A DNA stretch of 64,000 nucleotides, taken from NCBI GenBank assembly GCA_036924085.1, contig JAVGWX010000012.1, positions 31,065,479 through 31,129,478 of the forward strand, given 5' to 3'. The notes beneath the pieces are model-generated. The model ran no database searches, was not told where the DNA came from, and saw only the letters and a list, made by a program, of their open reading frames with translations. A program made the position numbers and the translations under genes. Source of the DNA: Ariolimax columbianus (lineage: Eukaryota > Mollusca > Gastropoda > Stylommatophora > Arionidae). Positions 11,235-21,265 of this stretch are shown piece after piece; the stretch's first letter is position 1, and each line of letters opens with the position of its first letter.

Positions 11235-12582
11235 ATCAAGTCAGAGAGACTTTGTCCAGTCCGTTCAAGAACCACGACAGATAGATTCCTATATAAGAGG
11301 CATAAGCCGAACCTCCTATGCCGCTGACCTATTTGAAGAATCTGCAGAGCATTTGAACTTTACGTCATCTGTTATTGTGGTCCCAAAGACATCTGGACGT
11401 GGGTACGAGGTCTATCAATCACAGGTGTCAACTCGTCCCGAAAGTTCGAACTTGGATTATCTTGATTTCGCCAACGCAGAGTCTACACCCTCGTCCCCTG
11501 CGTATAGAACTTCAAATGATTTGGGACTTGACCTTTCACAAAGAGACACATCTTTCAGTCGACAATCATCTACACAGTCACAGGCTGTTGTTTCGAAGGG
11601 TACAAAATTTTCTATGAACATAGGGAATCCAAACATGCAGAAAAAAGTACAGAATAAGGTCCAGGAAGTTAAAAACATAGTAGATATGTTCCGGTCTACC
11701 AGAGTGGTCGGTGGAGATAATCAGTCACTTGACAGCAACGACGGTGTGCGCGCGTCCAAAAGTATACCCTCAACTCCAACCCTGGTGAGAAAATCTTTTG
11801 AAAGAACATCTCCAACGTCACCGCCATGGAAGGAATCCAACAGCAACGTTGTGGCAAAATCTTTACAGACGACTGTTGAAACTGCCACAAGACCAAACTC
11901 CAATTCTCCGAAACTCCCATCCAATGGTAGCACAGCTTCTTTACATATAGTATCCACGTCACAATCTCAGCTGGCGCGAAATGGCGTCTCGCCAACATCC
12001 GCAAAGAATGAAGTTTACAGCTTTCATGAGTCACTGTTGACTCCTTATCGACACGACAAATGGGAAGATACTAGTTTTGGTAGCCCGTTAAACAAATCTA
12101 CTTGGGAAAGACTGAGAAACAGAAAAGAGTCTTTAACTCGCAGTTCATCTCCAGGAAGTTCAGAACAACGTTCACCCTCTGTCCGAGGAATATTATTAAA
12201 TTTGAGGAAACGACTATCTCCACGAAAGACTGATCTTCACCAAACACAACGGAACAACAGTCTAGCAGGAAGTAATATCAGTGTTGGAAGCATCTTAAGC
12301 GTTCGAGATCATGACTTTGAATGTAGCTGTAAGGGCTACCACTGTCACCGCTTCTCTGGTGAGGTTGTCAACAATGATCTAGAGGCAAGGAAGGAGAAAC
12401 GGCAGGAGCTTATTATGAGCTCAATCAATCTCATGGAAGAGAATCTTACTGATAGTTTGGATGATCCTCGGAATATCTTCTGGACGCCTGCTTTGTCATT
12501 CAATCCGTACAAACATGATGACAAGAAGGTGAGATTCGCTTCCCTATGGCCCAAGTACAAGGAACTTCGAGAGCTTTTGCAG
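11235..12582 (+). CDS. Serine-rich coding exon of unknown gene
   Basis: The clearest host coding exon in the window: about 449 codons without a stop, high-complexity sequence and a more balanced base composition than its surroundings. The inferred acceptor is the cag at 11232-11234 and the donor is CAG|gtatga at 12582/12583, ending in phase 0. The reading frame is open upstream of 11353, giving an N-terminal stretch SQRDFVQSVQEPRQIDSYIR. The product is mostly disordered and rich in Ser, Thr, Pro and Asn (SPSSPAY-type and RSSSPGSSEQRSPS-like segments suggesting phosphorylation). Possible helices lie around KKVQNKVQEVKNIVDMFRST. A CSCKGYHCHRF cysteine/histidine cluster lies near residue 370. 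A motif pair, TPYRHDKW and NPYKHDDKK, recurs. The C-terminal part (VRFASLWPKYKELRELLQ) looks folded. I do not recognise the family. No start codon can be assigned: this is an internal or 5' exon. Confidence 0.8.
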
Positions 12583-13373
12583 GTATGATATTTGTGCATT
12601 GATAGCTTATTGTAGAAGTGTTCAGTTTATTTTATCCCAAAGAATTGTTGCTGTTATAGATTATCTAGTTGTAGATGTTGTAGTTGTAGATGTTAGTATT
12701 GTAGATGTTGATGTTGCAGAAGTTGTTGTAGATAATCTAGTTGTAGATGTTGTCGTTGTTGATGTTAGTGTTGTAAATTGTAGAAGTTGTTGTTGTACAT
12801 TTATGTTGTAGATATTGGTGTTGTAGAAGTTGTTGTTCTACATACTGGTGTTGATATTGGTGTTGTAGAAGTTGTTGTTGTAGATATTGGTGTTGTAGAA
12901 GTTGTTGTAGATATTGGTGTTGTAGAAGTTGTTGTTGTAGATGTTGTTGTATATATTGGTGTTGTAGAAGTTGTTGTAGATGTTCTTGTAGATATTGGTG
13001 TTGTAGAAGTTGTAGATATTGGTATTGTAGAAGTTATTGTTGTAAATGTTGTTGTAAAAGTTGTTGTAGAAGTTGTTGTAGAAGTTGTTGTAGAAGTTGT
13101 TGTAGAAGTTGTTGTAGAAGTTGTTGTTCTAGATACTGGTGTTGATATTGATGTTGTAGAAGTTGTTGTAGAAGTTGTTTTAGAAGTTGTGGTTGTAGAT
13201 ATTGATTTTGTAGAAGTTGTTTATGTAGAGGTTGCTGTATAGATTGTTATTGTACATGTTGATTTTGTAGATGTTGCTGTTGTAGGTGTTGTACTTGTTA
13301 ATGTTGTTATTTTCCATACCTACTCACACTGAGTTCTGTTGTTTGTTTGTTTTTTGTGGACAACCTTTTGTAG
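12583..13373 (+). other. Intron between the two coding exons
   Basis: Begins gtatga after the exon ending at 12582 and ends ccttttgtag before 13374. Almost entirely filled by a TTG/TAG-type repeat (12650-13315), which replaces the usual polypyrimidine tract except for a T-rich stretch at 13340-13372. Confidence 0.6.
12650..13315. repeat. Trinucleotide-based array, gttgtagaa units
   Basis: Irregular 9-bp units built from gttgtagaa, gttgtagat and attggt. Best regularity is at 13060-13130 (gttgtagaa repeated). Val/Asp/Glu-rich frames across it are artefacts of the period of three. Confidence 0.9.
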
Positions 13374-13502
13374 TTCTCTTATTACATCCCGGACGTGCTG
13401 AAGAAGGTGTCGCAGAACCCTCTTTGCTTTAGTATAATGCAAAGCTTCACAGCAAAATCACAAGTACAGGATGTCTACCTCGCAGTAACAGCCTGTTTAT
13501 AG
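13374..13502 (+). CDS. Probable second exon of the same gene
   Basis: After the acceptor ccttttgtag the frame opens in exactly the phase required by the exon ending at 12582. The spliced junction reads KYKELRELLQ|FSYYIPDVLK, followed by KKVSQNPLCFSIMQSFTAKS and QVQDVYLAVTACL, then TAG at 13500-13502. The sequence is high in complexity, in contrast to the repeat filling on both sides. Either this is the C-terminus of the protein, or an internal donor (CAA|gtacag at 13463/13464) is used and the transcript continues. A second donor-like site AG|gtacac directly follows the TAG. No domain is recognised. The call rests on phase match, splice signal and composition only. Confidence 0.5.
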   Translation, partial: FSYYIPDVLKKVSQNPLCFSIMQSFTAKSQVQDVYLAVTACL

Positions 13503-14100
13503 GTACACGGCGTGAACGAATGGTTCGCTCATAATGAATATGTTCCTTTGAACATTGTTTTCACTTGAAAAAGTCAAATGGTCTTTGTGGCTGCGCTCTA
13601 GACTCGCTCCGGTGTTTGTATCGAGTTTTCCTATGTTTAGTGGTTCTTGTTCGGATTATATTTCACAACTCCTTCACCAGGTGGTATCATTGACTTTATT
13701 ATGTGGAATTAATGTGCTTTCGACTGGTTATCCTGTTTGTTATGCAACATTTCGATGCATTTTATTCCTGGCTCAAGCAGGGGGAGACCAGTCCATGACC
13801 GAGTTCAATATTCCGCTTAACTGCACACCTTTCTGTTCGGACTGAAGCCGATTTTCTCCTGCCCGCCCCTCCCTTCACTTGAAGTTACACGATACCTCTC
13901 TCAACCTCGTATTCTCAACACAGCGAGGATCACGCTCACCAAAAGGTGGACACAATCAAAAGCCTCGGCGGCGGGACACGTAAAAACAGGGAGTTTGATA
14001 CGGACAGACACGGAAGGCTTGACACAAACACTGGTCAAACACACTCCTCGCGGCCCTCATCCCAAGGCAGCGGAGTACACGGCTCTACCTGGGGATTCTG
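13503..14100. other. 3' flank, no supported feature
   Basis: If 13500 is the true stop this would include the 3' untranslated region; no clear aataaa is visible soon after. Short frames only. Confidence 0.35.
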
Positions 14101-14346
14101 TAGGGATTTCGGTCAACACGCTACGCATGAACACAGATTTCGTTGTGTCGCTTGTTTAAAGCTCTATCGCGATATTTGCACCTTTCGGTCTACACATCTG
14201 ACTTCAACAGACATTTTTGAGTACCCGGTTGCATTTCCTCTTCGATCCCTTCTACTTAGCCAGTCTACTCTTTTGCAGCCTATTATTCAGGATCACCGCG
14301 TGGAGATGTAGAAGAGTCTTGGCAGCGCTGTTCGCTGGCCCTGACG
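14100..14346 (-). mobile_element. SINE-A copy, diverged
   Basis: Reverse complement matches SINE-A from the core (gcgatatttgcacctttcgg, catctgacttcaacag) through agccagtctactcttttgca, gatcaccgcgtgga and cttggcagc to the head. The 3' tail is lost. Confidence 0.75.
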
Positions 14347-14404
14347 TACACCTGTACTTCTTTATTTTTCTACTTCATTCGTTCTAGATTTTTAAAAATA
14401 ATTT

Positions 14405-14622
14405 TTAATACGTTGTGTTGTAGTTTAAAGCAAGGCTGCGGTATGGGCGCCTTGCTGCCCACGATATCAGGATTCAGTATGAACCATTTTTGGAACCGGG
14501 TTTCCCTTCTCTCACTGATCTCTGTTGTTTCAACTAGGCTGCATGGAAGCAACCTGCTTCCAAGACCGCCTCTTGGAGACGGAATAAGGTCTTGGAGAGC
14601 TCAGGTTCGCTGCCTCTGATAC
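14405..14622 (-). mobile_element. SINE-A-like relic, old
   Basis: Shares tacgttgtgttgtagtttaa and the head-end ctcaggttcgctgc with SINE-A, but the middle is strongly diverged. Same strand as the adjacent copy at 14100, so either a second insertion or a duplication. Confidence 0.45.
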
Positions 14623-14624
14623 AA

Positions 14625-15190
14625 GTCAACTTTGAATCATTGACTACTTACATCTCGTTCATTACGTCTTCGACCCACACACACATAACAGAAAACATTT
14701 AATTTCCACGTGTTAATGCTGACAATACACTCAAAGGACCCAGTAATTCACAGATTACAGGAGCATTAATTCAGACATGGTTCAAACATGGAGGCGCGCA
14801 GGATAGTACGGAACAGAAGTGTGTATAGCTAACAGCCTACAGCAGACATCATAATCCACGGTCATTCTCTTAAAGCGACAGGAAGTCTATTGATCTGCCC
14901 GAGATGCAGTTATGTTGTTCCATCAAATTGTAATTCGATAATTGCCTATCGAAACCGAAGTTGGCGACAGAATCATCAGACATGTGTATTCAGATATGAT
15001 CGCAAATGACTGTACAGTCCAATCCGTACGCTACAAACTCTACAGCACGTTGGCCACAAGTGGATAGTTTCAAGAATTTTGCCGTCTTGCATTCTGCCTC
15101 TCTGGGCAGTTCGGTTTTTCTACATTACATCGATGCCTCTCTCTCCTCACCAATGCGAGCTCATGTTATGGTGGCAGTGCGTGAAACCCA
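14625..15190. other. No recognisable feature
   Basis: Ordinary-complexity sequence without an open frame that I can support and without repeat similarity inside the window. Confidence 0.4.
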
Positions 15191-15690
15191 TACTTCAACA
15201 GACGAGAAACGACAAGGCAATGACTCACTCATGTAAGAGACAAGAAACGACAAGGTAAGGGCTCACATCTGTAACAGACAAGAAACGACAAGGTAGGGGT
15301 TAGCATCTGTAACAGATGAGAAACGACAAGGGGAGGGCTCACACCTGTAACAGACAAGAAACGACAAGGCAATGGATCACACCTGTAACAGACAAGAAAC
15401 GACAAGGTAAGGGCTCACACTTGTAACAGACAAGAAACGACAAGGCAAGGGCTCACACCTGTAACAGACATGAAACGACAAGGCAAGGGCTCATACCTGT
15501 AACAAACACAAAACGACAAGTCAAGGGCTCATACCTGTAACAGACACAAAACGACACGGCAAGGGCTCATACCTGTAACAGACATGAAATGACAAGGCAA
15601 GGGCTTACACCTGTAACAGACATGAAACGACAAGGTAAGGGCTCATACCTGTAACAGACACAAGACGACACGGCAAGGGCTCACACCTGT
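15190..15690. repeat. 38-bp minisatellite
   Basis: About 13 copies of a 38-bp unit (acaagaaacgacaaggcaag, then ggctcacacctgtaacag). Variants acacaaaacgac and atgaaacgac cluster in the right half, suggesting stepwise expansion. Confidence 0.92.
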
Positions 15691-16099
15691 AAATGCGTGG
15701 TTATTCCAGCCAGGTATATGCTGCGAGGTATGGAACCTACGAAAAACAGAGAAACTTTTAGTTGCTCAAAGAACAATGGAGCGAAGAACATTGACAATCT
15801 CTATACAGAATTGAAGTGACATTTTCAGCAATCAAGCGCCAAAACACTTTCAGTGCGGTCACATATACTGCATTGTTAAGAACATGCAGATGGGCGGGAC
15901 ATGTCTGATAGCAGATTAACACGAAAAGTGACGTCCTGATGGCCATACAACTTAATGCACATACGCGGACATTCACCAATGAGATTGAGAGATGGCCTGA
16001 GCAGATCCCTTGGTCCGTCATGGTTTTCTAAGGCAAAAGATAAAAATTGAGCTTAAGCATCATTTTGCTATCTGGCGTCAGCCTGATTGAATTCCAGAA
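15691..16099. other. No recognisable feature
   Basis: Unassigned spacer between a 38-bp minisatellite and a pentamer-type array. Confidence 0.4.
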
Positions 16100-16460
16100 T
16101 TACAGACATAACATGGCATACCATACCATACCATAACATAGCCTACCATTCCATAACACACCATTACATGGCATAACATGACATAACATAACATAAGATG
16201 ACATGACATAATGTGACATACTATGGCATAACATGGCATAACATGACATAACATAGCATAACATCACATAACATCACCTAACATGACATAACATAACATA
16301 TCACGTGACATCACATAATATAAAAATCACGTGACATAACATGACATCACATGATATGAGATAACATAACACTACATGAGATAACATGACATAACATGGC
16401 ACGACATAACATGACATAACATGAACTGACATGGCGTGATATATCGTGACACAAAATAAC
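16100..16460. repeat. ACATA/ACATGGCATA short-unit array
   Basis: Irregular 5- and 10-bp units (ataacatgac, ataacatggc, ataccatacc). Low complexity; no fixed higher-order period. Confidence 0.85.
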
Positions 16461-16735
16461 AATACAAATGTGAAATATGCGTATCTTGTTTATGTGAATC
16501 CCTTAGAACTCTGGAGTGCAGCAAACATTACTCAGCCCTGATGCTGTGCTGGACGTATGCACTCTGGCCTGTACATGCGGGCCCTCCCATCTCCTCCAGT
16601 GCCTCGTGGATTTAGAGTTGATCCGTGAGTACATGTGCTGTCGCATGTGTGTCTGTACATCCTTAAACAATAGTTGTTTCTCATTCACACAAACACACAT
16701 ACACTCGTTCTCTCTTTTCCTTGTTTGTATATTTG

Positions 16736-17041
16736 TGTGTGTATAATTTGAGGGATTCCGTGGCGAAATGGTTAAGCCGTCGGCCTCGTGATAAGGTCGT
16801 GTGGGTTCGACTCCGGACTCCGCCGTCTTTTTCACGGGTGCTTGATGCGGAGTCCCCTGCATCTCGTAGTTCCCCCCCCCCCCCCCCTAGTCGTCTTGTC
16901 CTTGACTTGTCACTGGGGTCGGGCGACAAGAGACGAGAGTGAGGATAAAAAGTAGCGCAGTTAATCCTTACTAAAAATAGTGCTAGCAAAATAAATTATG
17001 CGATCAGCGTCTACAATGGACGGCTTTTGTGTGTATAATTT
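16736..17041 (+). mobile_element. SINE-D, tRNA-derived, with 14-bp TSD
   Basis: Bounded by a perfect 14-bp direct repeat tgtgtgtataattt (16736-16749, 17028-17041). The head is a clear tRNA relic: box A tggcgaaatggttaag, anticodon-arm-like gtcggcctcgtgat, box B gggttcgactcc. The body includes cgggtgcttgatg, a C homopolymer at about 16866, cttgtccttgacttg and gtagcgcagtt, and ends tctacaatggacgg. The second copy is at 41031-41300. The promoter boxes are preserved, so this is one of the younger-looking insertions. Confidence 0.9.
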
Positions 17042-17099
17042 ATATACAATTAGAAATCCCTAACCTTATATAATATAGGGATAAAGCTGACACAAAGAA

Positions 17100-17700
17100 A
17101 AACCACTACTCATGAATGAGCAATTTCTCTGTATAGGGCTGAAATATGGATTCTAGCATAGCAGGATCAAACAAATGTGGAACCGTTTGAAATGTGGTGC
17201 TACCATAGAATAGAACGATTGAGGTTGACGCATAAAGACAAATATTGCAAATGATACAAGAACGAGTTCGACACACTACGAGACACGAAAGTCTTCTACA
17301 TAAAATATTACGGGGCAAGATTCAGGGGAGAAGAGGAAGTGGGCGACCAAGACTCGCCTTTACATCTCAGGCACGCGGGGACAGTTCGTACCCATACTGA
17401 AATGAAGATAGTTGAAAGAGTCAAATTGAGAGACATGTTCAGACAATATTACAACCAGTCTCAGAACTGCTCAACCAGATGATAGAGTCAAATTGAGAGA
17501 CATATTCAGACAACCTTACAACCAGTTTCAGTAGTGATCAATCAGATGATAGGGTCAAATTGAGAGACATACTCAGACAACCTTACAACCAGTCTCAGAA
17601 CTGCTCAACCAGATGATAGAGTCAAATTGAGAGACATACTCAGACAACCTTACAACCAGTCTCAGAACTGCTCAACCAGATGATGATGTTGATGATATAT
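17100..17700 (+). mobile_element. LINE 3' end with four 67-bp repeats
   Basis: Translation in broken frames gives the usual LINE C-terminus: a YRAEIWIL-like segment, then VEPFEMWCYHRIERLRL, then a basic RGEEEVGDQDS stretch where intact relatives have GRPR. From 17418 to 17685 come four tandem copies of a 67-bp unit (gagtcaaattgagagacata, then ctcagacaaccttacaac), ending in a gatgatgttgatgat simple tail. The same unit, twice, is at the 3' end of the LINE at 55728-57240, so both belong to one family. Confidence 0.7.
17418..17685 (+). repeat. 67-bp tandem repeat in LINE 3' end
   Basis: Four copies starting at 17418, 17485, 17552 and 17619, each 67 bp. Copies 1 and 3 are the most diverged; 4 closely matches 2. 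Confidence 0.92.
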
Positions 17701-18010
17701 ATGTAATTTGTGTTGTTCCCTTCCCTTTCACTTTGTTTCTAAGCCAGAGTCCGTTGTACTGTTTCTTGCGCCGTATGGCCCTTATCAATTGACGTTAGCA
17801 ACCATTTTGTAATGGATTCACTTCCTAGGTGAATCCGAAAAGTGCATGTTTGGTTTGTGGGCCGCGCCAGTAACCGTTAGCTACGATGCACCTTAGACCA
17901 TCCCCACCCCTATGTTTTATATATAAAATAGTTATAAAAAGATCGAGGCCAGTTGTTTCTGGGTCTACAGTACCACGTAAACGCCGTTTCTTGGATCCGA
18001 CGTATCTTGG
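17701..18010. other. No recognisable feature
   Basis: Unassigned sequence between a LINE tail and a 9-bp array. Confidence 0.4.
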
Positions 18011-18014
18011 GGTA

Positions 18015-18500
18015 CATTTTATATTCAGAACCATCGTATGTCTCAGAACCATCAGAGCCATCAGAACCATCGTATGTCTCAAAACCATCAGAGCCATCAG
18101 AACCATCGTATGACTCGGAACCATTGGAACCATCGTATGTCTCGGAACCATCAGAACCATCGAATGTCTTGGAACCATCGGAACCCTCAGAACCATCGTA
18201 TGTCTCGGAATCATCGGAACCATCAAAACCATCGTATGTCTCGGAACCATCAGAACCATCGTAATTCTCGGAACCATCAGAACCATCATAGCCATCAGAA
18301 CCATCGTATGTCTCGGAACCATCGGAACGATCAGAGCCATCAGAAGCTTCAGAGCCATCAGAACCATCAGAACCATCATATATCTCAGAACCATCAGAAC
18401 CATCGTATGTCTCGGAACCATCGGAACCACCAGAACCATCGGAACCATCCGAACCATTATATGTCTCAGAACCATCTTATGTCTCGACCCGCTGTATCCT
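18015..18500. repeat. 9-bp array, gaaccatca units
   Basis: Repeats of cagaaccat/cggaaccat interspersed with cgtatgtctcggaaccat blocks, giving an irregular 27- to 45-bp super-unit. Long methionine/valine-rich frames on both strands are artefacts. Confidence 0.9.
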
Positions 18501-18518
18501 GGGGCCCAATTTATCATA

Positions 18519-18566
18519 TTTGTTCACTCATATATTTGTTTACCTCCATTTCCGTTCACTCATATC
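18519..18566. repeat. 32-bp repeat, left of rDNA block
   Basis: One and a half copies of the unit tgttcactcatatatttgtt-tacctccat, the same repeat found as about four copies at 21902-22030 on the other side of the rDNA-derived block and in the same orientation. Confidence 0.85.
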
Positions 18567-18700
18567 TTCTTCTTCGAACGCTGGTTACAGCGATATACGT
18601 TGCACTGTGTTACTTGTTAAGCCTGTGGCCGAGTACATCAGATTTCAACAGGCGCTTCTGTAGGGATGCCCCCCCCCCCCTCCCTTAGCCTTTGGCTGTC
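18567..18700 (-). mobile_element. SINE-F fragment
   Basis: The stretch cgttgcactgtgttac, cctgtggccgagtacatcag, and caggcgcttctgtagggatgcc matches the central part of the SINE-F copies at 27770 and 33720 in reverse. Interrupted by a C homopolymer at about 18669. Confidence 0.5.
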
Positions 18701-19154
18701 CCCAGCCTATCTGCAAGGAAGCAGTTATTTTTTGTCAGAGTTGTCTCTCTTAGGGAAGTTGTCTTACAGGACTATCGAGTTTTCCCCACTCGTGTCTATA
18801 GGGTGTGGCGATGATATGATATGATGGACTATGTACTAGTTTGTACTATCCCAGAAGAGAGGCAGTCCAGTGTGTCTGTATCCCAGGATCGTCACGTCCT
18901 GCCAGAAACGTAGCATATGCATGTGAGTGGGGTATCTCTTTGCTCCCTTTATTTTCTCGAACTCTCTGCAGTGATGGTACCCCTAGCATTCCCCGCCACC
19001 TGGGATATTGTCACAATAGGGCAAAGGTGCAATGTCAGCTGGCCTGCATTTCTTCTGTGTCCATGGGGATGACTGATAGCAGACAGAGGTAGGGAGCGAG
19101 GCAGGAGTGCATTTAACCAGGGGAGAGGCGGAGATGTTGTTCGCCTGGTGTGCG
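18701..19154. other. Unassigned sequence left of 28S relic
   Basis: No gene recognised. It lies immediately 3' of the 28S end on the minus strand and so could include intergenic spacer, but I cannot show that. Confidence 0.3.
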
Positions 19155-19645
19155 GACATATCTCATAATCAAGGGTTGCGTCTCAACAGTTCGCAGTGAG
19201 GTGGCTGCTCTACTGCTTACGACACCCCGACCGAGAACTAAGTCTTCTACTAGTGGTTTCACACCTCATCGCCGTATGGGGTGAATATCGAGCAGCTTCC
19301 CGCCCGCTTTGATCAGCGGACGGCATATACCTCTTTCTGCGGCTCGTCCGGGTCGGGCACCAGGTCCCAACCATATCGTAGCCTCCAACCGCAGTGGTGC
19401 TGAGATATTTTAGCGGGATTCCGGCTTAGAGGCGTACGGCCGATATCCCTCAGATGGTGGCCTCGCACCTATGGCTTATCAGCCAAGCACGTGAACCAAG
19501 TGTCTGCGACTTGCGGTTCCTCTCGAGTTGAGCAGGATTACCGTAGCACTGTCATTTGTAGGGTAAAGCTGGCCTGTCTAGCCTGTCTACCGCGGGTCTA
19601 ATACCAGCACCCGTTCATTATTAGACCCAACGAATCAATAGCAGG
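19155..19645 (-). pseudogene. 28S rRNA, 3' end, degenerate
   Basis: Read on the minus strand this is the last roughly 480 nt of 28S rRNA. Landmarks in plus coordinates: the 3'-terminal region around 19170-19260 (caagggttgcgtctcaac, gctgctctactgcttacga, ccccgaccgagaac), then cttagaggcgtacggccgat, atggtggcctcgcacc, agccaagcacgtgaacc, ggttcctctcgagttgagca, and ggattaccgtagca-agggtaaagctggcctgtct. Many positions that are nearly invariant in functional 28S are changed, so this is a pseudogene. It stops at the attagacccaacgaa motif, where it joins an 18S-derived segment. Confidence 0.8.
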
Positions 19646-19948
19646 ATGTTTGGTCAGTCAATGACCAAGTGTCCAGAACCTGCTGTTCCTCTAAGGTTAA
19701 GCAGGATTACCGTAGCAACGTTCTTTCATTAAGAGGGTAAAACTGACCTGTCTTTCGTGGGTATAATTCCAGCACACGTTCCTTATTAGACCCAACGAAG
19801 ATGCTCTTAGCCTGTCAGTCATTTTACAGTGTTGGCGTGTTGAGTCGAATTACACCGCATGCTCCACTCCTGGTGGTGCCTTCCGTCAATTCCTTTATCG
19901 AACTCTGGATGCGAGACAATCAAGCCACCGAGAGCCTAGCCCCAGATT
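19646..19948 (-). pseudogene. Chimeric 28S-18S-spacer unit
   Basis: A second partial copy of the same 28S segment (ggattaccgtagcaacg, agggtaaaactgacctgtct, attagacccaacgaag) runs without ITS or 5.8S into an 18S segment (gtgttgagtcgaattac, gctccactcctggtggtgcc). It then runs into a stretch, ggatgcgagacaatcaagcc-accgag-agccccagat, that recurs at 21860-21900 beyond the 5' spacer. This shows a short rearranged rDNA unit repeated at least once. Confidence 0.7.
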
Positions 19949-20052
19949 TTCGAGGGTCTAATTCCAGCACACGTTCCGTATTAGACCCAACGAAAGTGCT
20001 CTCGGCCTGTCAATCATTTCAGTGTTGGCCGTGTTGAGTCAAATTAAGCCGC

Positions 20053-20087
<35 letters not shown>

Positions 20088-21265
20088 TTTTAAGTTTCAG
20101 CTTTGCAACCATACTTCCTCCGGAACCCAAACACTTTGGTTTCCCGGAAGCTGCCCGCAGGGTCATCGAAGCTACTCATGCGGATCGCTAGTCTGCATCG
20201 TTTATGGTCAGAACTACGACGGTATCTGATCGTCTTTGCGCCTCTGACTTTCGTTCTTGATTAATGAAAACATTCTAGACAAATGCTTTCGCAGAAGCTC
20301 GTCTTGCGGCAATCCAAGAATTTGACCTCTAACGCCGCAATACGAATGCCCCCGTTTGTCCCTGTTAATCATTACCTCCAGTTCCGAAAACCAACAAAAT
20401 AGAATCGAGGTCCTATTCCATTATTCCATGAACCATTATTCAGGCAGCCGAGGCCTGCTTTGAACACTCAAATTTTTCAAATTAAACGCGCCGGCCACCC
20501 GGGACGCTCAGCGAAGAGCACCCGCGGGAGAGAGTCGGCATACGGTAGGGCAGGAGACAACGGGCAGTGAACCGGCGCGAGCCGGACCGCCCGCCTGCGC
20601 CTGAGATCCAACTACTAGCTTTTAAACTGCAACAACTTTAATATACGCTATTGGAGCTGGAATTACCGTGGCTGCTGGCACCAGACTTGCCCTCCAATAG
20701 ATCCTCGTTAAAGGGTTTAAAGTGTACTCATTCCAATTACGGGCCGGGAAAGAGTCCCGTATTGTTATTTGTCGTCACTACCTCCCAGTGCCGGGAGTGG
20801 GTAAGTTGCGCGCCTGCTGCCTTCCTTGGATGTGGTAGCCGTTTCACATGCTCCCTCTCCTTAATCCAACCCTGATTCCCCGTTACCTGTTACAAACATG
20901 GTAGACATGTCACGTACCATCGACATTTAATAGGGCAGACATTTGAAAGAAGCGTCGCCGGCACATGAGGCCATGCGATCAGCACATAGTTATCCAGAGT
21001 CACCAGTGGGGACGCCGCAACCCCGCGAGGGGAAACGACGATTGGTTTTGAACTAATAATAGCGCTCTTTCCGCGAGAGTCGCAGCTTGGTAAGCATGTA
21101 TTAGGTCTAGAATTGCCACAGTTATCCAAGTAGGATCGTGTCATCTAAGGAACCTTGACTGATTTAATGAGCCTTTCGTGGTTTCACGATGAGACAGTGT
21201 GAACTTAGACATGCATGGCTTAATCTTTGAGACAAGCATATGACTACTGGCAGGATCAACCAGAT
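19949..21265 (-). rRNA. 18S rRNA, 5' two thirds, probable pseudogene
   Basis: The 5' end is at 21265 (plus-strand gactactggcaggatcaacc at 21242-21261). From there the minus strand follows small-subunit rRNA for about 1.25 kb: the ctggaattaccgtggctgct region at 20657, the expansion-segment GC block at 20480-20610, the aactacgacggtatctgatc region at 20214, and the tcaaattaagccgcaggctc region near 20040. It ends about 19990 at the 28S junction, so the 3' third of 18S, both ITS regions and 5.8S are missing. Conserved sites carry substitutions (for example cattctagacaaatgc, cgtctttgcgcctctg). The initiating side is still next to spacer, so transcription is possible in principle, but a functional rRNA is very unlikely. 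Confidence 0.88.

Noticed and set aside
10488..11327. 279-codon frame with 13-residue repeats
   Set aside because: A shadow of the 39-bp minisatellite. The real exon downstream uses a different frame.
12787..13242. 151-codon Val/Glu-rich frame
   Set aside because: Trinucleotide-based array inside an intron.
15190..15690. Regular direct repeats that could suggest a CRISPR array
   Set aside because: Copies are directly head to tail with no unique spacers, in an animal genome, and without cas genes. The same holds for the arrays at 2085, 23222, 30733 and 41305.
16750..16830. Functional tRNA gene (A and B boxes present)
   Set aside because: The acceptor stem does not close, and the sequence continues as a ~280-bp repeat with target-site duplications and a second copy at 41031, so it is a SINE head.
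17886..18688. Long His/Asn/Gln- or Met/Val-rich frames
   Set aside because: Both strands are open across a 9-bp array.
19949..21265. Functional 18S rRNA gene
   Set aside because: The 3' third is missing, it is fused to 28S, and near-invariant positions are changed.
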